Positions 1 to 9,228 are shown, numbered from the stretch's first letter. The stretch is 64,000 nt of DNA from JACKCB01 sp964452775 (GCA_964452775.1 CAYVQP010000013.1:1-64000), one strand, 5' to 3'. The notes: generated by a model from the sequence alone, not told the origin. Program-made: numbers and translations.

Positions 1-149
1 GGCGAAAGTGGTGCGCGGAATACGAGGCGCACCCAAACGTTGAAAAATGGCTGGGCTTTATCGGCACGGACCCCCACAAACCGCACTATGCGTTCATCGC
101 TGAGGATGGGGTGTTGGCTGAGAACGGCAAGGTATTTGCGGAGTTCTAG
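1..149 (+). CDS. 3' end of a head/tail-region gene (truncated by window edge)
   Basis: The frame is open from base 3 to a TAG at 147-149 and encodes about 48 C-terminal residues ending KVFAEF. The gene begins outside the window. It precedes a tail-terminator-like gene and, on a circular map, would follow the head-tail genes at the right end, so a connector or tail-completion role is likely by position only. I do not recognise a family from this fragment. Confidence 0.6.
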   Translation, partial: RKWCAEYEAHPNVEKWLGFIGTDPHKPHYAFIAEDGVLAENGKVFAEF

Positions 150-166
150 GGAAAGGGCGCCTTTCC
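150..166 (+). promoter_or_regulatory. Leader hairpin, copy 1 of 4
   Basis: GGAAAGG (150-156), loop GCG, CCTTTCC (160-166) form a perfect 7-bp stem, 22 nt before the next start codon. Versions of the same hairpin lie ahead of the genes at 12952, 16654 and 58665. There is no U-run, so it is unlikely to be an ordinary terminator. The function is unknown. Confidence 0.5.
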
Positions 167-188
167 GGCCATTGATTACGATGGTCTC

Positions 189-614
189 ATGACCGTAAAG
201 GCAGTGATTAAGGCCCTCCTGGAGGGGGACGGAACGGCGGCCGGCTTGCTCACCGGCGGCGTGTTTACCGAACGGGAGATCAAGCGCACGCAGACCGGCT
301 CCCCACCCTTTGATGCGAATGGGGAGATTGAACCCTGCTGCAACATTAAAGAGGAGACGGAGATCCCCGTTGGGCCGCATGACCACAGCCACAGAATGTT
401 TGTGGCGATTTACTTCTATGAACGCGCCGGATATGCAGCTATTCAGCCGGCGGCCGATAGAACCTATGAACTGCTGCACCGGCAGAAGATTGGCAGTGAC
501 AGCGACCGGATTTTTGAGGTCTTTCACAACACGACGCTGAGCGATTTGGAAGATGAGGCGCTGGACGCCTCGATGATCCTCAGCCGGTATGAGGTTGTAC
601 GAGGCCGGGCATGA
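189..614 (+). CDS. Tail terminator/tail completion-like protein
   Basis: This 141-residue protein starts at ATG 189 and overlaps the next gene by ATGA. Size and position fit phage tail terminator (DUF3168/gpU-like) proteins: it lies after head-tail connector genes and two small genes before the tail tube. It has the mixed alpha/beta pattern of that fold, with a central stretch (FVAIYFYERAG) that could be the core strand. No sequence motif is decisive. It probably caps the tail tube and joins it to the head. The family call rests on order and length. Confidence 0.5.
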   Translation: MTVKAVIKALLEGDGTAAGLLTGGVFTEREIKRTQTGSPPFDANGEIEPCCNIKEETEIPVGPHDHSHRMFVAIYFYERAGYAAIQPAADRTYELLHRQKIGSDSDRIFEVFHNTTLSDLEDEALDASMILSRYEVVRGRA

Positions 615-817
615 CCGTCGAGGAGCTGCTGGAGCTGCTGAGTATGGCGCCGGAACAGTTCACGGTCTGGATAGTCTCCGACTACGGCGAAGGGGAATTT
701 ACGCGGGAAATGCTGCACATTTCTCAGCGGCAAGAGAGTGTTGTGATTGATACCGGCGGCGAACCATCGCTCCCCGGCACAGTGCCTATTGAGGACTGGG
801 CCAAGGGGCTGCGATGA
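611..817 (+). CDS. Small phage protein, unknown
   Basis: The 68-residue acidic protein starts at an ATG overlapping the previous stop (ATGA), so it is probably translationally coupled. The N-terminal part (VEELLELLSM) is helical and the rest is mixed with no cysteines or membrane segment. It sits between tail terminator and tail tube genes in a tightly packed structural operon. I do not recognise the family. Confidence 0.55.
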   Translation: MTVEELLELLSMAPEQFTVWIVSDYGEGEFTREMLHISQRQESVVIDTGGEPSLPGTVPIEDWAKGLR

Positions 818-885
818 CAGCTATATGGAAGGCTGCGGCGGCGCACAGCGCCATCCGCTTTATCTCCGGCCCAGGAGAAGAGTGA
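814..885 (+). CDS. Possible 23-residue peptide
   Basis: An ATG overlapping the preceding stop (ATGA) opens a 23-codon frame (start MTAIWKAAAAHS) that ends 3 nt before the next start. It fills what would otherwise be a 71-nt gap in a tight operon. Only the coupling supports it. Confidence 0.25.
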   Translation: MTAIWKAAAAHSAIRFISGPGEE

Positions 886-888
886 GCG

Positions 889-1245
889 ATGTTGATTAGA
901 TGGACGGTCACACACCGGATAAGGGTCCTGGGTGATTACACCTGGGATGTGTCCAACGGGTTTGTGCGCGATGTGACGGATGCGACAACGGCCCTGGATG
1001 CGCTGACGTCACGCGGATTCAAGATTGACGAAAGCGATCCGCTGGTGATGTTGTTCGGCCTGGAGACGGCAAGAGAACTCTTGACAGAGGGCGTGTGCAC
1101 GATGGATGCGCTGGCCGGCCTGAGCAAAAGCCGGTTACGAGAGTTGGCGAAGCGACCGGCCTTAGCGCCGGTTGCCGAATGGGCGCGAACGGCGCAGCCG
1201 GCGGAAAAAGTAGAGACGAATGAGGAAACGGACGAGGTGATCTGA
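889..1245 (+). CDS. Phage structural-operon protein, unknown
   Basis: This 118-residue protein lies directly before the tail tube gene and overlaps its start by one base. The middle (residues about 70-100) has a helix-hairpin-helix-like run (LLTEGVCTMDALAGLSKSRLRELAKRP), like short HhH segments often seen in phage connector or tail proteins and in the gene at 61190. The C-terminus is acidic and probably disordered. It may be a minor head-tail joining protein, but no family is recognised. Confidence 0.5.
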   Translation: MLIRWTVTHRIRVLGDYTWDVSNGFVRDVTDATTALDALTSRGFKIDESDPLVMLFGLETARELLTEGVCTMDALAGLSKSRLRELAKRPALAPVAEWARTAQPAEKVETNEETDEVI

Positions 1246-1766
1246 TGGACCATGGTGATAAGCCCTTTGGGCTGCGCGACATCAAACTAACGAATATGGC
1301 CGGCTCAACTCAGGTGGATTTGCCGGCGGCTACCAAAATGGCATTTAAGACGCGAGTCGTGAGCGGCGAGATGCACGGCGACGACGCACTGAAGGCCCTG
1401 CAGACGTATGAAGACGCGCTGGAGTGGGAACTGGAGTCTGGCGGCATTGCCCTGGATGCCTGGGCGCTGATGACCGGCCGGACGGCAGTGTCGTCCGGCA
1501 CTACCCCGAACGAGATCATCACTTATACGGCTACGGCCGGCACCAACTACCCGTATTTTAAGATTTACGGGAAGGCGTTGGGCGATGAGTCGGATGATGT
1601 TCATGTGCTGATCCTGAAAGCCAAGCTAAATTCCGGCATTGAGGGCGAGTTTGGTGATGGCGAGTTCTTCGTCACAAAGTGCACCGGCCTGGCTGTGGAT
1701 GACGACGTAACCGGCATCTATCAGGTGATCGGGCACGAGACCGCGACGGCGCTCCCGACCAGCTAA
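1245..1766 (+). CDS. Major tail tube protein
   Basis: The 173-residue protein has the size, composition and position of siphovirus major tail (tube) proteins: N-terminal strand-rich segment, a central region with VVSGEMHGDDALKALQTYEDALEWELESGGIAL, and a Gly/Thr-rich beta C-terminus. It is followed by a long GC-rich hairpin and then by the paired tail-assembly chaperone frames and tape measure, the canonical order. It should polymerise as hexameric rings around the tape measure. Start ATG overlaps the upstream stop. Confidence 0.75.
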   Translation: MDHGDKPFGLRDIKLTNMAGSTQVDLPAATKMAFKTRVVSGEMHGDDALKALQTYEDALEWELESGGIALDAWALMTGRTAVSSGTTPNEIITYTATAGTNYPYFKIYGKALGDESDDVHVLILKAKLNSGIEGEFGDGEFFVTKCTGLAVDDDVTGIYQVIGHETATALPTS

Positions 1767-1793
1767 CCACCGCCCCTTACAGGGCTAACTAAG

Positions 1794-1824
1794 TGGGCCG
1801 GCCGGATTGATTCCGGCCGGCCCA
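1794..1824 (+). terminator. 13-bp-stem hairpin after tail tube gene
   Basis: TGGGCCGGCCGGA (1794-1806) and its exact complement (1812-1824) flank a 5-nt loop. No U-run follows, so it is more likely an attenuator or 3' mRNA-stabilising element than a full terminator. A matching hairpin follows the capsid gene. Confidence 0.6.
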
Positions 1825-1837
1825 TCACGGAGAGAAA

Positions 1838-2224
1838 ATGAATCTTCAAGAATGGCGTAAGGCACAGCAGGAGGAGATCACCCTGACCAGCGGTCTGACC
1901 GTGCTGGTAAAACAGGTCGATATGATGGCCCTGGTCATGGAAGGGAGTATCCCGGCTACCCTGCTGTCGCAGGCGCAGGAGAATAGCCAGCCGGGAAAGA
2001 CCTGGGACTTGAGCAAAGTGCCGGAACTTAAAGAGGTGCTCAACGCGTATGCGCTGGCGACGATCGTTTCGCCGCCGGTAGTGCGCGGGGCCGGCGATGA
2101 TGAGCACATTGGGTTGGACGAATTGGCCTTCACGGACAAGGTAATGCTGTTTCAGCGCGCAAACGCGGGAGTGAATTCGCTTGCCGGGTTTCGTGAGGAA
2201 GCCGGAGAACCTGATCCTGGTTGA
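1838..2224 (+). CDS. Tail assembly chaperone, short (G-like) frame
   Basis: This 128-residue protein starts with a GGAGAG-led ATG and lies between tail tube and tape measure, where phages encode the chaperone pair G and GT. It begins with an amphipathic NLQEWRKAQQEEITLTSGLTVLV segment and ends just after entering an overlap with a second frame. The last 44 nt overlap the frame opening at 2181. The short form probably keeps the tape measure soluble during tail assembly. Confidence 0.7.
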   Translation: MNLQEWRKAQQEEITLTSGLTVLVKQVDMMALVMEGSIPATLLSQAQENSQPGKTWDLSKVPELKEVLNAYALATIVSPPVVRGAGDDEHIGLDELAFTDKVMLFQRANAGVNSLAGFREEAGEPDPG

Positions 2225-2483
2225 TGCGATTGCCAAACGCTATGGGCAGCGCCCCAGCACGATCCTGGGCGTGGAAGACGACCCCTATCTGGCTTATCAG
2301 ATCGATCTGGCGGTGCTGAGCAGCGGCCTGAAACACGAAACAGCGAAAAAGAAGGAGCGCGGCTCGCAGGGATACAAGGAGAGCGCCGGCAGCGGGACGA
2401 AGTTCTCGGACGATCCTAAGGCGTATCGCTCCTGGGGTCGTCCGAGCAAGCGGATGAATATTCCTGAATCCGGCGTGTGGTGA
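2181..2483 (+). CDS. Tail assembly chaperone, T-like frame (probable frameshift extension)
   Basis: The frame lies +1 relative to the upstream chaperone gene and overlaps it by 44 nt. It codes for 100 residues (DAIAKRYGQRPSTILGV near the start, basic Lys-rich tail). In siphophages the T region is usually reached by ribosomal frameshifting. Here GGG-TTT-CGT at 2186-2194 could allow tRNA-Phe to slip from TTT to TTC (+1). A TTG at 2181 with GGGAG eight bases upstream could instead start it independently. The overlap is seen; the slip site is inference. Confidence 0.6.
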   Translation: MPGFVRKPENLILVDAIAKRYGQRPSTILGVEDDPYLAYQIDLAVLSSGLKHETAKKKERGSQGYKESAGSGTKFSDDPKAYRSWGRPSKRMNIPESGVW

Positions 2484-2487
2484 ATTC

Positions 2488-2501
2488 GGGGTAATTCCCC
2501 C
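2488..2501. repeat. GGGG-N-AATT-N-CCCC motif copy
   Basis: GGGGTAATTCCCCC lies in the 59-nt gap before the tape measure gene. It is one of more than ten near-palindromic copies in the window. Confidence 0.4.
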
Positions 2502-2542
2502 GTAATTAGAGTGTATTTTCTTGGCCTGGACGTACTAATCTA

Positions 2543-5500
2543 ATGGGTAGCGGCACAGACTTAGGCTCAGCGCACGGCGAAGTCAGGATAACCTACGACG
2601 ATAGCGGCATCGGTAGCGCGATGTCGCAGCTTACGTCGTTGGGTGGACTGGTGACCTCAACCGCTGCGCTGTTGGGCACAGCGTTTGTCGCCGGCGCAGC
2701 CATTGCCGCCGGCGCGCTGGCCTCGGTCGCCGCCGCCGGCGTTCAGATGGCCGCGGATTTGGAGCAACAGCTGGCAGATATTACTGCTGTGATGGGGGCC
2801 ACCGGCGAAGAGACCGAGCAGCTTAAGGAGTTGATCCTCGATCTTGGCCTGGATCCCAACCTGAAAGTGTCGGCGGAAGAAGCCGCAGAGGCCATTGAGG
2901 CCCTGGGCCGGAACGGGCTGGAGGTAGAGGATATCCTGGGCGGCGCTGCGGAAGCGACCGTGCTGCTCGCCAATGCCACCGGCGCGGAGTTCGGAACGGC
3001 GGCAAACCTGGCCACCGACGCCATGGCTCTCTGGAATATCTCGGCCGAGGACATGCTCGGCGTCGTTGACACGCTAGTGTCCGTCACGACCAGCTCGAAG
3101 TTCACAATCGAAGATTTCGCTCTGGCGCTGGCCCAGGGCGGCGGTGTGGCGTCCGCTGCCGGGGTGTCGCTAGATGACCTGGCCGCCACGATAAGCGCCA
3201 TCGCGCCCTACTTTGCCAGCGGGTCAGACGCAGGAACTTCGCTTAAGACGATGTTGCAACGGCTGGTCAACCCGACGGATCAGGCGCAAGAGGCGATGCA
3301 GGAGCTTGGCTTATGGACGGAGGAGTCCGGCAACGCGTTCTATGACGCGGAAGGCAACATGCGCCCGATGGCAGAGGTCGCCGGCCTGCTGTCCGATGCC
3401 GTCGCTGATCTGAGTGAGGAGCAGCGGGGTGCGATGATGGCGACTATCTTCGGATCAGACGCTGTCCGGGCGGCCACGGCCATTGCGGAACTTGGCGCGG
3501 AGGGGTTTGAAGAGCTGGCCGGCGCGATGGAGCAAACAGACGCGGCCGAGATGGCAGCCACCAGGATGGATACCCTGAGCGGCGCGATGGAGGTTCTGCA
3601 AGGCGTCATTGATACGGTAAAGATTCGGATCGGGGATGCGTTCCTGCCGCTGGTCCGGCAAGTGGCCGAAGCGGTTACGGAGTTTGTCAACGAGCATGGC
3701 GACGAGTTTATCGCCTTCTTTGAAACCATCGCCGATGTTATCGGGGCCTTCGTTAGCGGCGCGCCCGGCGACTTCCCCTGGGAAGACATCTTTCCCGATT
3801 GGCTGGCAGACCGGATGTATGACATATCCGGGATATTCGAGGGCGTTGTCCAGGCGGTGGAGGATTGGAGAGCCGGCAAGATCGGGCTGGACACCGACTG
3901 GGAGGCGTATTTTCCAAGCTGGATAGCTGACATTATTGACGGCATTGGAACGGCGATGCAGTTTGTCACCGAGCACGCGGAAGGGTTCAAGGCGGCTCTG
4001 AAGGCAATCGGGGTCGTGTTGGCCGGAGCGGGGATTCTGGCGGCAATCGCCGGGCTGGTGGGGTTGATCACCAACCTGATTAACCCGATCACGCTGCTGT
4101 TGGCCGTAGTCGGAGGGCTGGCCTTCGCCTGGGAGGAGAACTGGGGCGGGATTCAGGATAAGTTTCTCGCGGCATGGGGAGCAATCAAGCCCGGTGTCGA
4201 AGAGTTGGGGTCGATCCTGGAGACGCTGGGTAACTACTTCCTGGCCGTCGTCCAGGATGGCGACTCGTTAAACGGCTGGCTGGACAAGTTGCCGCCGGGA
4301 GTAAAGGAGGTCGCCCAGGTGTTTGGGGAGGCCCTGGTCACCATCAAGGATACGTTTGGCCAGATCAGCGAGTGGACGAGTGGAAAGGGCGCTGCTATCG
4401 GCGATTGGCTGGAAGAGAACGAGGAGCTGATCGCCAACTTCATGGGCGTGATGCGAGAGTTGGGTGCGGTAGTGGCCGTGTTGGTAGCGATTGCGGCCGT
4501 CGGGTTTGCGACAATCGCGCAAAAGATCGCCGGCTTGTGGAGCGTCGCTGAGCCGATTCTGGACATGATCATCACCACAATCTTGGCGCTCGCCGAAGCG
4601 TTCATGGAGATCATCACCGGCGACTGGTCGGCGGCGATGGAGACGTTTGGCCAGTTGTTCGACGACTTGCTGCCGTTGGCCGCGGAAGGCGGGCAGGCGT
4701 TATTGGACTGGCTGACCGGCTGGTTTGGGATGACGTTTGAGCAGGCGGTTACTAAGGTAGCTGATTTTATGGCCGGCCTCAAGGACAAGTTGTCCTCTGT
4801 TTGGGAGGGCATCGTGACCACCGTTACCGAGCGCGTGACGGCATTACGAGACGGGATTCTGGAGAGGGTGGCCTCTATCAAGGCGAGTTGGGACGAGTTT
4901 TGGGGCGGAATCGGGGCCGGCATAGCCGCGAAACTGGAGCAGATTAAGGGTTCGATCCTGAACGCGGTGCGCGGCTGGTTCGAGTCAATGGGCGGGGATT
5001 TTGACGCATTTACTGCGAAATGGCGGGCGATTTGGGAGGACGTGAAGCTGATCGCCACAACGATCTGGGAGCGGATCAAGGAGGCGGTCACGTCTCGCAT
5101 TGAAGAATTGAAGACCAGCATTTCAACGGCTATTTCCACACTCGGCACCACGCTTTCCGCTCATTGGGAGACGATTAAGACCACTGCGACAGAAAAGTGG
5201 GATGCGCTGAAGGCGGCGGTAGAGACTGCCATAGATAACGTCGTCACGGTCGTGTCTGGATTGATAGGGCGTATTAAGACGGCTCTGACCAATTCGGGAT
5301 TGGCGGAAAGCGGCCGGGGTTTGATCGAGCAGATCAAGACCGGCATTACGTCGGCGTGGACCACTATCACAACGGCGTTATCCACGCGCCTGGATGCCCT
5401 GAAGACGCAGTTCGAGAGCAGCCGGTTTGCGGAGATCGGGCGCAACATCATCGCCGGCGTATTGAGTGGATTGAGCGAGAAGGCGTTCGAGATCGTCAAC

Positions 5501-5962
5501 TTTGTCACGGGCCTGGCGGGCGACGTGCTGGCTGGAGTGAAGGAGGCGCTGGGCATCGAATCACCCTCCAAGGAGTTTGAGCTCGTCGGCACTGCGATCA
5601 CGGACGGACTGCTGAAGGGGCTGGAGTTGGGGAAAGCCGGCGTGGAAACCGTGGTGGCTGACATTCTGGACCTGCTGCGTGGGGGCGGCGAGGTCGAAGT
5701 GCTTGCCAATACAGCCTATTCCGGCGGGGACGGCATGGAGTACATGGCCAGTGCGGATGAGAGCGCTTATTGGACAAAGGACCGCAACCCATACATTGGC
5801 CGGCCGGCTCGCACGCCGGCCGCCGGCGCGTCTACGAGTTCTGTGGTCGTAGATAGGATTGAGGTAACGGTGAATGTGACCAACGGTGGAGACCCGGAAG
5901 AAATGGCCAATGCAGCGAACCGGGGCTTGATGCGTGCGATGCGCGAGCGGGGACTGGTCTGA
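2543..5962 (+). CDS. Tail tape measure protein
   Basis: At 1,139 residues this is the longest gene and follows the chaperone pair. The N-terminus (residues about 28-70) is hydrophobic and Ala/Gly-rich. Residues about 75-330 match the phage tape-measure core (a DLEQQLADITAVMGAT-like start and a SAEEAAEAIEALGRNG repeat). Predicted membrane-like segments lie near 483-527 and 638-665, and the C-terminal half is coiled coil (repeated TAI/LKTQ helices). It sets tail length and probably takes part in DNA entry. At about 1.5 Angstrom per residue it predicts a tail near 170 nm (rule of thumb). The stop overlaps the next start. Confidence 0.9.
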   Translation: MGSGTDLGSAHGEVRITYDDSGIGSAMSQLTSLGGLVTSTAALLGTAFVAGAAIAAGALASVAAAGVQMAADLEQQLADITAVMGATGEETEQLKELILDLGLDPNLKVSAEEAAEAIEALGRNGLEVEDILGGAAEATVLLANATGAEFGTAANLATDAMALWNISAEDMLGVVDTLVSVTTSSKFTIEDFALALAQGGGVASAAGVSLDDLAATISAIAPYFASGSDAGTSLKTMLQRLVNPTDQAQEAMQELGLWTEESGNAFYDAEGNMRPMAEVAGLLSDAVADLSEEQRGAMMATIFGSDAVRAATAIAELGAEGFEELAGAMEQTDAAEMAATRMDTLSGAMEVLQGVIDTVKIRIGDAFLPLVRQVAEAVTEFVNEHGDEFIAFFETIADVIGAFVSGAPGDFPWEDIFPDWLADRMYDISGIFEGVVQAVEDWRAGKIGLDTDWEAYFPSWIADIIDGIGTAMQFVTEHAEGFKAALKAIGVVLAGAGILAAIAGLVGLITNLINPITLLLAVVGGLAFAWEENWGGIQDKFLAAWGAIKPGVEELGSILETLGNYFLAVVQDGDSLNGWLDKLPPGVKEVAQVFGEALVTIKDTFGQISEWTSGKGAAIGDWLEENEELIANFMGVMRELGAVVAVLVAIAAVGFATIAQKIAGLWSVAEPILDMIITTILALAEAFMEIITGDWSAAMETFGQLFDDLLPLAAEGGQALLDWLTGWFGMTFEQAVTKVADFMAGLKDKLSSVWEGIVTTVTERVTALRDGILERVASIKASWDEFWGGIGAGIAAKLEQIKGSILNAVRGWFESMGGDFDAFTAKWRAIWEDVKLIATTIWERIKEAVTSRIEELKTSISTAISTLGTTLSAHWETIKTTATEKWDALKAAVETAIDNVVTVVSGLIGRIKTALTNSGLAESGRGLIEQIKTGITSAWTTITTALSTRLDALKTQFESSRFAEIGRNIIAGVLSGLSEKAFEIVNFVTGLAGDVLAGVKEALGIESPSKEFELVGTAITDGLLKGLELGKAGVETVVADILDLLRGGGEVEVLANTAYSGGDGMEYMASADESAYWTKDRNPYIGRPARTPAAGASTSSVVVDRIEVTVNVTNGGDPEEMANAANRGLMRAMRERGLV

Positions 5963-6819
5963 TGGGATTCGAGCTGACCACGTTCGACGACACGCTGAAC
6001 CTGATCAACTACAACGCGGAGTACGACAACAACGCGTCGGTAAAGCCGGTGATACTAAAGTTGCCCGGCGGTTGGCTGGACCTGTATCGCACTCAGCGGA
6101 TGCGCATGGATCAAATTCCTCTGTCTGCAAGAGGAACTGTGATCAGCGACGACGGCGGCCTGATGGAGTATGTACGCTCTCTGTTGGGCTATGTAGGTCA
6201 TTACGGCGTGCTCCGCCGGCGGTGGGCGGGCAGCATTGGCGAACAGAAGATAAACGCTCGGATGACAGGCGTGAAGTCAAAGCATGTCAGCCGGCACAAG
6301 CATGAAGTGATCATCACGTTCGTGCTGGACAGCGATCACTGGGACGGCTATTTTGTCGGCCTTGAGGTGGGCAATTATAACGAGTCCTGGGCGTTGGGGT
6401 CGGGCCGGCTGTTGGGCGAAAGGATGATTACCGGCGCGACGAGCAATAATGCATCCACCCTGAAGGCAACTAACGACGGCACTGTGGCGGTACTGGATGC
6501 GTCGGTGCAAGTGAAGGCGGTGGGCGCTTCAGTGACCAGTGTTCGGGTGTATACGGACCTTGACGGTGTGCGCCTGACGGATTGGCGGGTGGCGGCCACC
6601 ATCCCCGCCGGTAGCGAGTTGTTGGTGCACTGCGGCCGGCGAAGCGTGACAATTGATGGCGACCCGGCCTGGAGCGGCTTTGAGTTCAATAGCGGCCATA
6701 GCATTGTGGATTGGCTGGCTATTCCGCCGGGTGGTATTGAAGTGAAGTTCGAGGTGAGCACCACCAGCTCTTCCGAGCAAGAGGTCGCCGTGGGAGGTTA
6801 TCACTTTGCCTGGCAATAG
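5962..6819 (+). CDS. Distal tail (Dit-like) protein
   Basis: The 285-residue protein immediately follows the tape measure, the normal place for Dit. The N-terminal ~140 residues are beta-rich and contain WLDLYRTQRMRM and LLGYVGHYGVLRRRW stretches typical of tail-hub N-domains. The C-terminal half (about 150-285) is a second beta domain (VRVYTDLDGVRLTDWRV, then IPPGGIEVKFEVST) that resembles the galectin-like or Ig-like domain of Dit proteins. It should form the ring linking tail tube and tip. Confidence 0.6.
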   Translation: MGFELTTFDDTLNLINYNAEYDNNASVKPVILKLPGGWLDLYRTQRMRMDQIPLSARGTVISDDGGLMEYVRSLLGYVGHYGVLRRRWAGSIGEQKINARMTGVKSKHVSRHKHEVIITFVLDSDHWDGYFVGLEVGNYNESWALGSGRLLGERMITGATSNNASTLKATNDGTVAVLDASVQVKAVGASVTSVRVYTDLDGVRLTDWRVAATIPAGSELLVHCGRRSVTIDGDPAWSGFEFNSGHSIVDWLAIPPGGIEVKFEVSTTSSSEQEVAVGGYHFAWQ

Positions 6820-8668
6820 CGGACACAATCGCGGGATGTGGCTGACCGCCCGCGCGCCGGTAACGGAAGAGGTGCAGGGACGCGGGCCGATTTCGATCCT
6901 GTCTTGGGAGGATACGGAGCGCCTGAACGCAGTGGGCAGCTGGCGAGCGAGTGTGCCGGCGGCCAATCTGCGGGCGCGCGATGATATTCTCATGCGGGGA
7001 ACGGTGGAGTGTTGGGCGATTGTGGCCGGCCACGCGCAGGTCGTGGCGAAGGGCATCGTCATGGAGCGCAATAAGCACGCCCGCGGAGACGAGTCGATTG
7101 TTGAGTTCTCCGGCCCGACAATGGGCGAGGAGTTGAACTATACACTGGTGCACGATCTGGAGCTAACCGACCCGATTCTGTTGCATCCGGAGACGGCGTT
7201 GCATCATTTCCAGATATGGTGGGGAACGGGGTTGGTATGGGTGGATGTCCGCCTGGATGAAGCGCTGGATGACGACCCGAACAACTCTACCTATATAAAC
7301 AATATGCTCGGCAGCCCGGCTGGTGAGGCGGGGTATCTCTATTTCGGACACGAGGAGTTGTTTTATGAGATAGAGTTCATGTTCGACCCGTCAGACTATA
7401 ACCAAACGGAGGGTATCTACTGGCGGGCGCAGATTTTCAATGGGGGCGGCTGGGTAGAGATTACGATCGAGGACACGACTATAAACGAGGGGCGCACATT
7501 CCATCAGCGCGGCTCGTTTACCTGGGATGAGGGGCACGCCTGGGCGAAGACATTGCACAACGAGCAGAGTCTGTACTGGATTCGCTGCTGGCCGTCTGCG
7601 GATATGGACGATTTCAAATTACGGGAAATCAGAGTCTGGTCGAAGGGGGCGAAGACACAGGATGTCGCAGCGGTATTAGAGTATTCAGATCCGGTGTGGA
7701 CGGTGTCGGAGCCAGATTCGCGCACTCAAAACGGCACGTTTCTACAATTCTCGGGAGAGACGGTGCTGGGCGCGCTGAATAAGGTAGCGGAGGAGGCCGG
7801 CGAGTTCTTCCGCTTGACAAAGGATCGGCAGGTGGTGTGGCTGGGCAATAGTGCACGCGATATTGGCGTGATGCTGACCAGGGGGCGCGGCTCGGTGCAG
7901 ACCAATATCGCCAAGGTGGTATTTATCAGCGACATAGAGCAGATTGAGGACAGTTGGGATGTCGTGACGCAGATATACCCGTATGGAGCGGGGAATGGGC
8001 CGGCGCGACTGACCATGGAGGAGTCCGATATTGTCATTCCGCCATTGCCTGCGCCGCTTGTGTCGTTTAATAAGGAAGAGAATTATCTGCGCGCCATATC
8101 CGGATTCAATGAGTATGGATTGATTGAGCGGGAGATGACGTTCAATGAGGTTCAGGTCATTCGGGAAGATGACCTGGGGCGGACCAGCGCAGCGAATCAG
8201 CTGTTCTGGGCAGCTTATTTCTGGTTATTGGCGCACGCCGCGCCGGTAACATCTTACCGGGTGACGGTGGTGGACGGTAATACGATCTTCGCGCCGGGCG
8301 ATTATGTGCGGTTGAACTTTGTGGACTTCGACGCCGGCGGCTTCCGCACGTTTGACGCGCGCGGCGACTGGACGGTGACGGAAGTCACACAGTCGTTCGA
8401 CGGCAATGGGGTGCGATCAACCAAGCTGGTGCTGACGAATAACGTGCTCCGGCGGGTGATGTATTCCGGAAAAACTGTAATTCACCGGCTGGAGCAAGCA
8501 TTGAAGCTACAGACAGTACGCCAGCCTTTTCCGAAGGACAATGTGGCGCCGCCGGTTAGAACAAACGTGAAGCCGGTGATCACCGGCGGCAAGGCGAGCG
8601 CCTGGGAAATAAGTATCACGGAGGCGCTGGCGAATCACCTGCAGATCGTGGTCGACGCGACGGAGTAG
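6806..8668 (+). CDS. Tail tip/baseplate hub protein (Tal or gp37-like)
   Basis: This 620-residue protein starts at TTG 6806, preceded by GGGAGG, and overlaps Dit by 14 nt; ATG 6836 is an alternative. Position after Dit and the N-terminal pattern (WLTARAPVTEE, then SWEDTERLNAVGSWRASVPA) match the ReqiPepy6 Gp37-like/siphovirus tail-tip hub group. A central beta-sandwich-like stretch (about 110-280, Trp/Asp-rich) may be an inserted carbohydrate-binding domain. The C-terminal third resumes the hub pattern (YRVTVVDGNTIFAPGDYVRLNF). It probably forms the tip under the tape measure. Confidence 0.55.
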   Translation: MPGNSGHNRGMWLTARAPVTEEVQGRGPISILSWEDTERLNAVGSWRASVPAANLRARDDILMRGTVECWAIVAGHAQVVAKGIVMERNKHARGDESIVEFSGPTMGEELNYTLVHDLELTDPILLHPETALHHFQIWWGTGLVWVDVRLDEALDDDPNNSTYINNMLGSPAGEAGYLYFGHEELFYEIEFMFDPSDYNQTEGIYWRAQIFNGGGWVEITIEDTTINEGRTFHQRGSFTWDEGHAWAKTLHNEQSLYWIRCWPSADMDDFKLREIRVWSKGAKTQDVAAVLEYSDPVWTVSEPDSRTQNGTFLQFSGETVLGALNKVAEEAGEFFRLTKDRQVVWLGNSARDIGVMLTRGRGSVQTNIAKVVFISDIEQIEDSWDVVTQIYPYGAGNGPARLTMEESDIVIPPLPAPLVSFNKEENYLRAISGFNEYGLIEREMTFNEVQVIREDDLGRTSAANQLFWAAYFWLLAHAAPVTSYRVTVVDGNTIFAPGDYVRLNFVDFDAGGFRTFDARGDWTVTEVTQSFDGNGVRSTKLVLTNNVLRRVMYSGKTVIHRLEQALKLQTVRQPFPKDNVAPPVRTNVKPVITGGKASAWEISITEALANHLQIVVDATE

Positions 8669-8673
8669 AGGAT

Positions 8674-9216
8674 ATGTCTCAGGATAATTACACGCCATTG
8701 GTGGATGGTGCTAATGCAAATGCGGCGACATTTAACGCCGCCTTTGGCTCGCTAGACGCGGCCATAGGCGACGTGGGCAGCCTGACGGTTCCAGGAACGC
8801 CGGCATCGCTGGTGGAGGCGGTGGAGGAGCTGCTAGACGAGGTGGGCGCGATTGCGTCCCTGAGCGTGGGCGGCGGGACGGCAACCGATTTGGTGACGGC
8901 GGTAAACGAGTTACAGACGATCCTGGCTGTGACAACGAAGTCGGCCCGCGTCCTGGAATGGGCGGTGGCCGGCGCATACGAGATGACCAACATCACCTAC
9001 CATCCTACGTTAAAGGGTGTGGTGGCCGGCGCGACGGTGAAATGGCCGGACGCCAGCGGCGGAACATACACCGCGACCAGCACGAACCTGACGCACGAGG
9101 CGGTGGATGCATACACCATCACACATACGAGTAGCGGGAAAACGGTAACGCAGGCGGCAATGACCCGAGACGTGTGGGGCAATGTGACCGTCAAGCCGGC
9201 GTTGACAATCGCGTAG
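8674..9216 (+). CDS. Tail fibre-associated protein, unknown
   Basis: The 180-residue protein begins MSQDNYTPLVDGANANAATFNAAFGSLDAAI, a pattern common at the N-terminus of tail-fibre attachment proteins, followed by an Ala/Val-rich helical stretch and a beta-rich C-terminus. It lies between the tip protein and two fibre-type genes. A fibre adaptor role is likely from context; no enzyme motif is seen. Confidence 0.5.
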   Translation: MSQDNYTPLVDGANANAATFNAAFGSLDAAIGDVGSLTVPGTPASLVEAVEELLDEVGAIASLSVGGGTATDLVTAVNELQTILAVTTKSARVLEWAVAGAYEMTNITYHPTLKGVVAGATVKWPDASGGTYTATSTNLTHEAVDAYTITHTSSGKTVTQAAMTRDVWGNVTVKPALTIA

Positions 9217-9228
9217 CGGAGGAGAGAA

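Noticed and set aside
3340..5151. Long leftward frames opposite the tape measure gene
   Set aside because: They arise from codon bias of the tape measure gene; low-complexity Ser/Ala-rich translations with no start signals.
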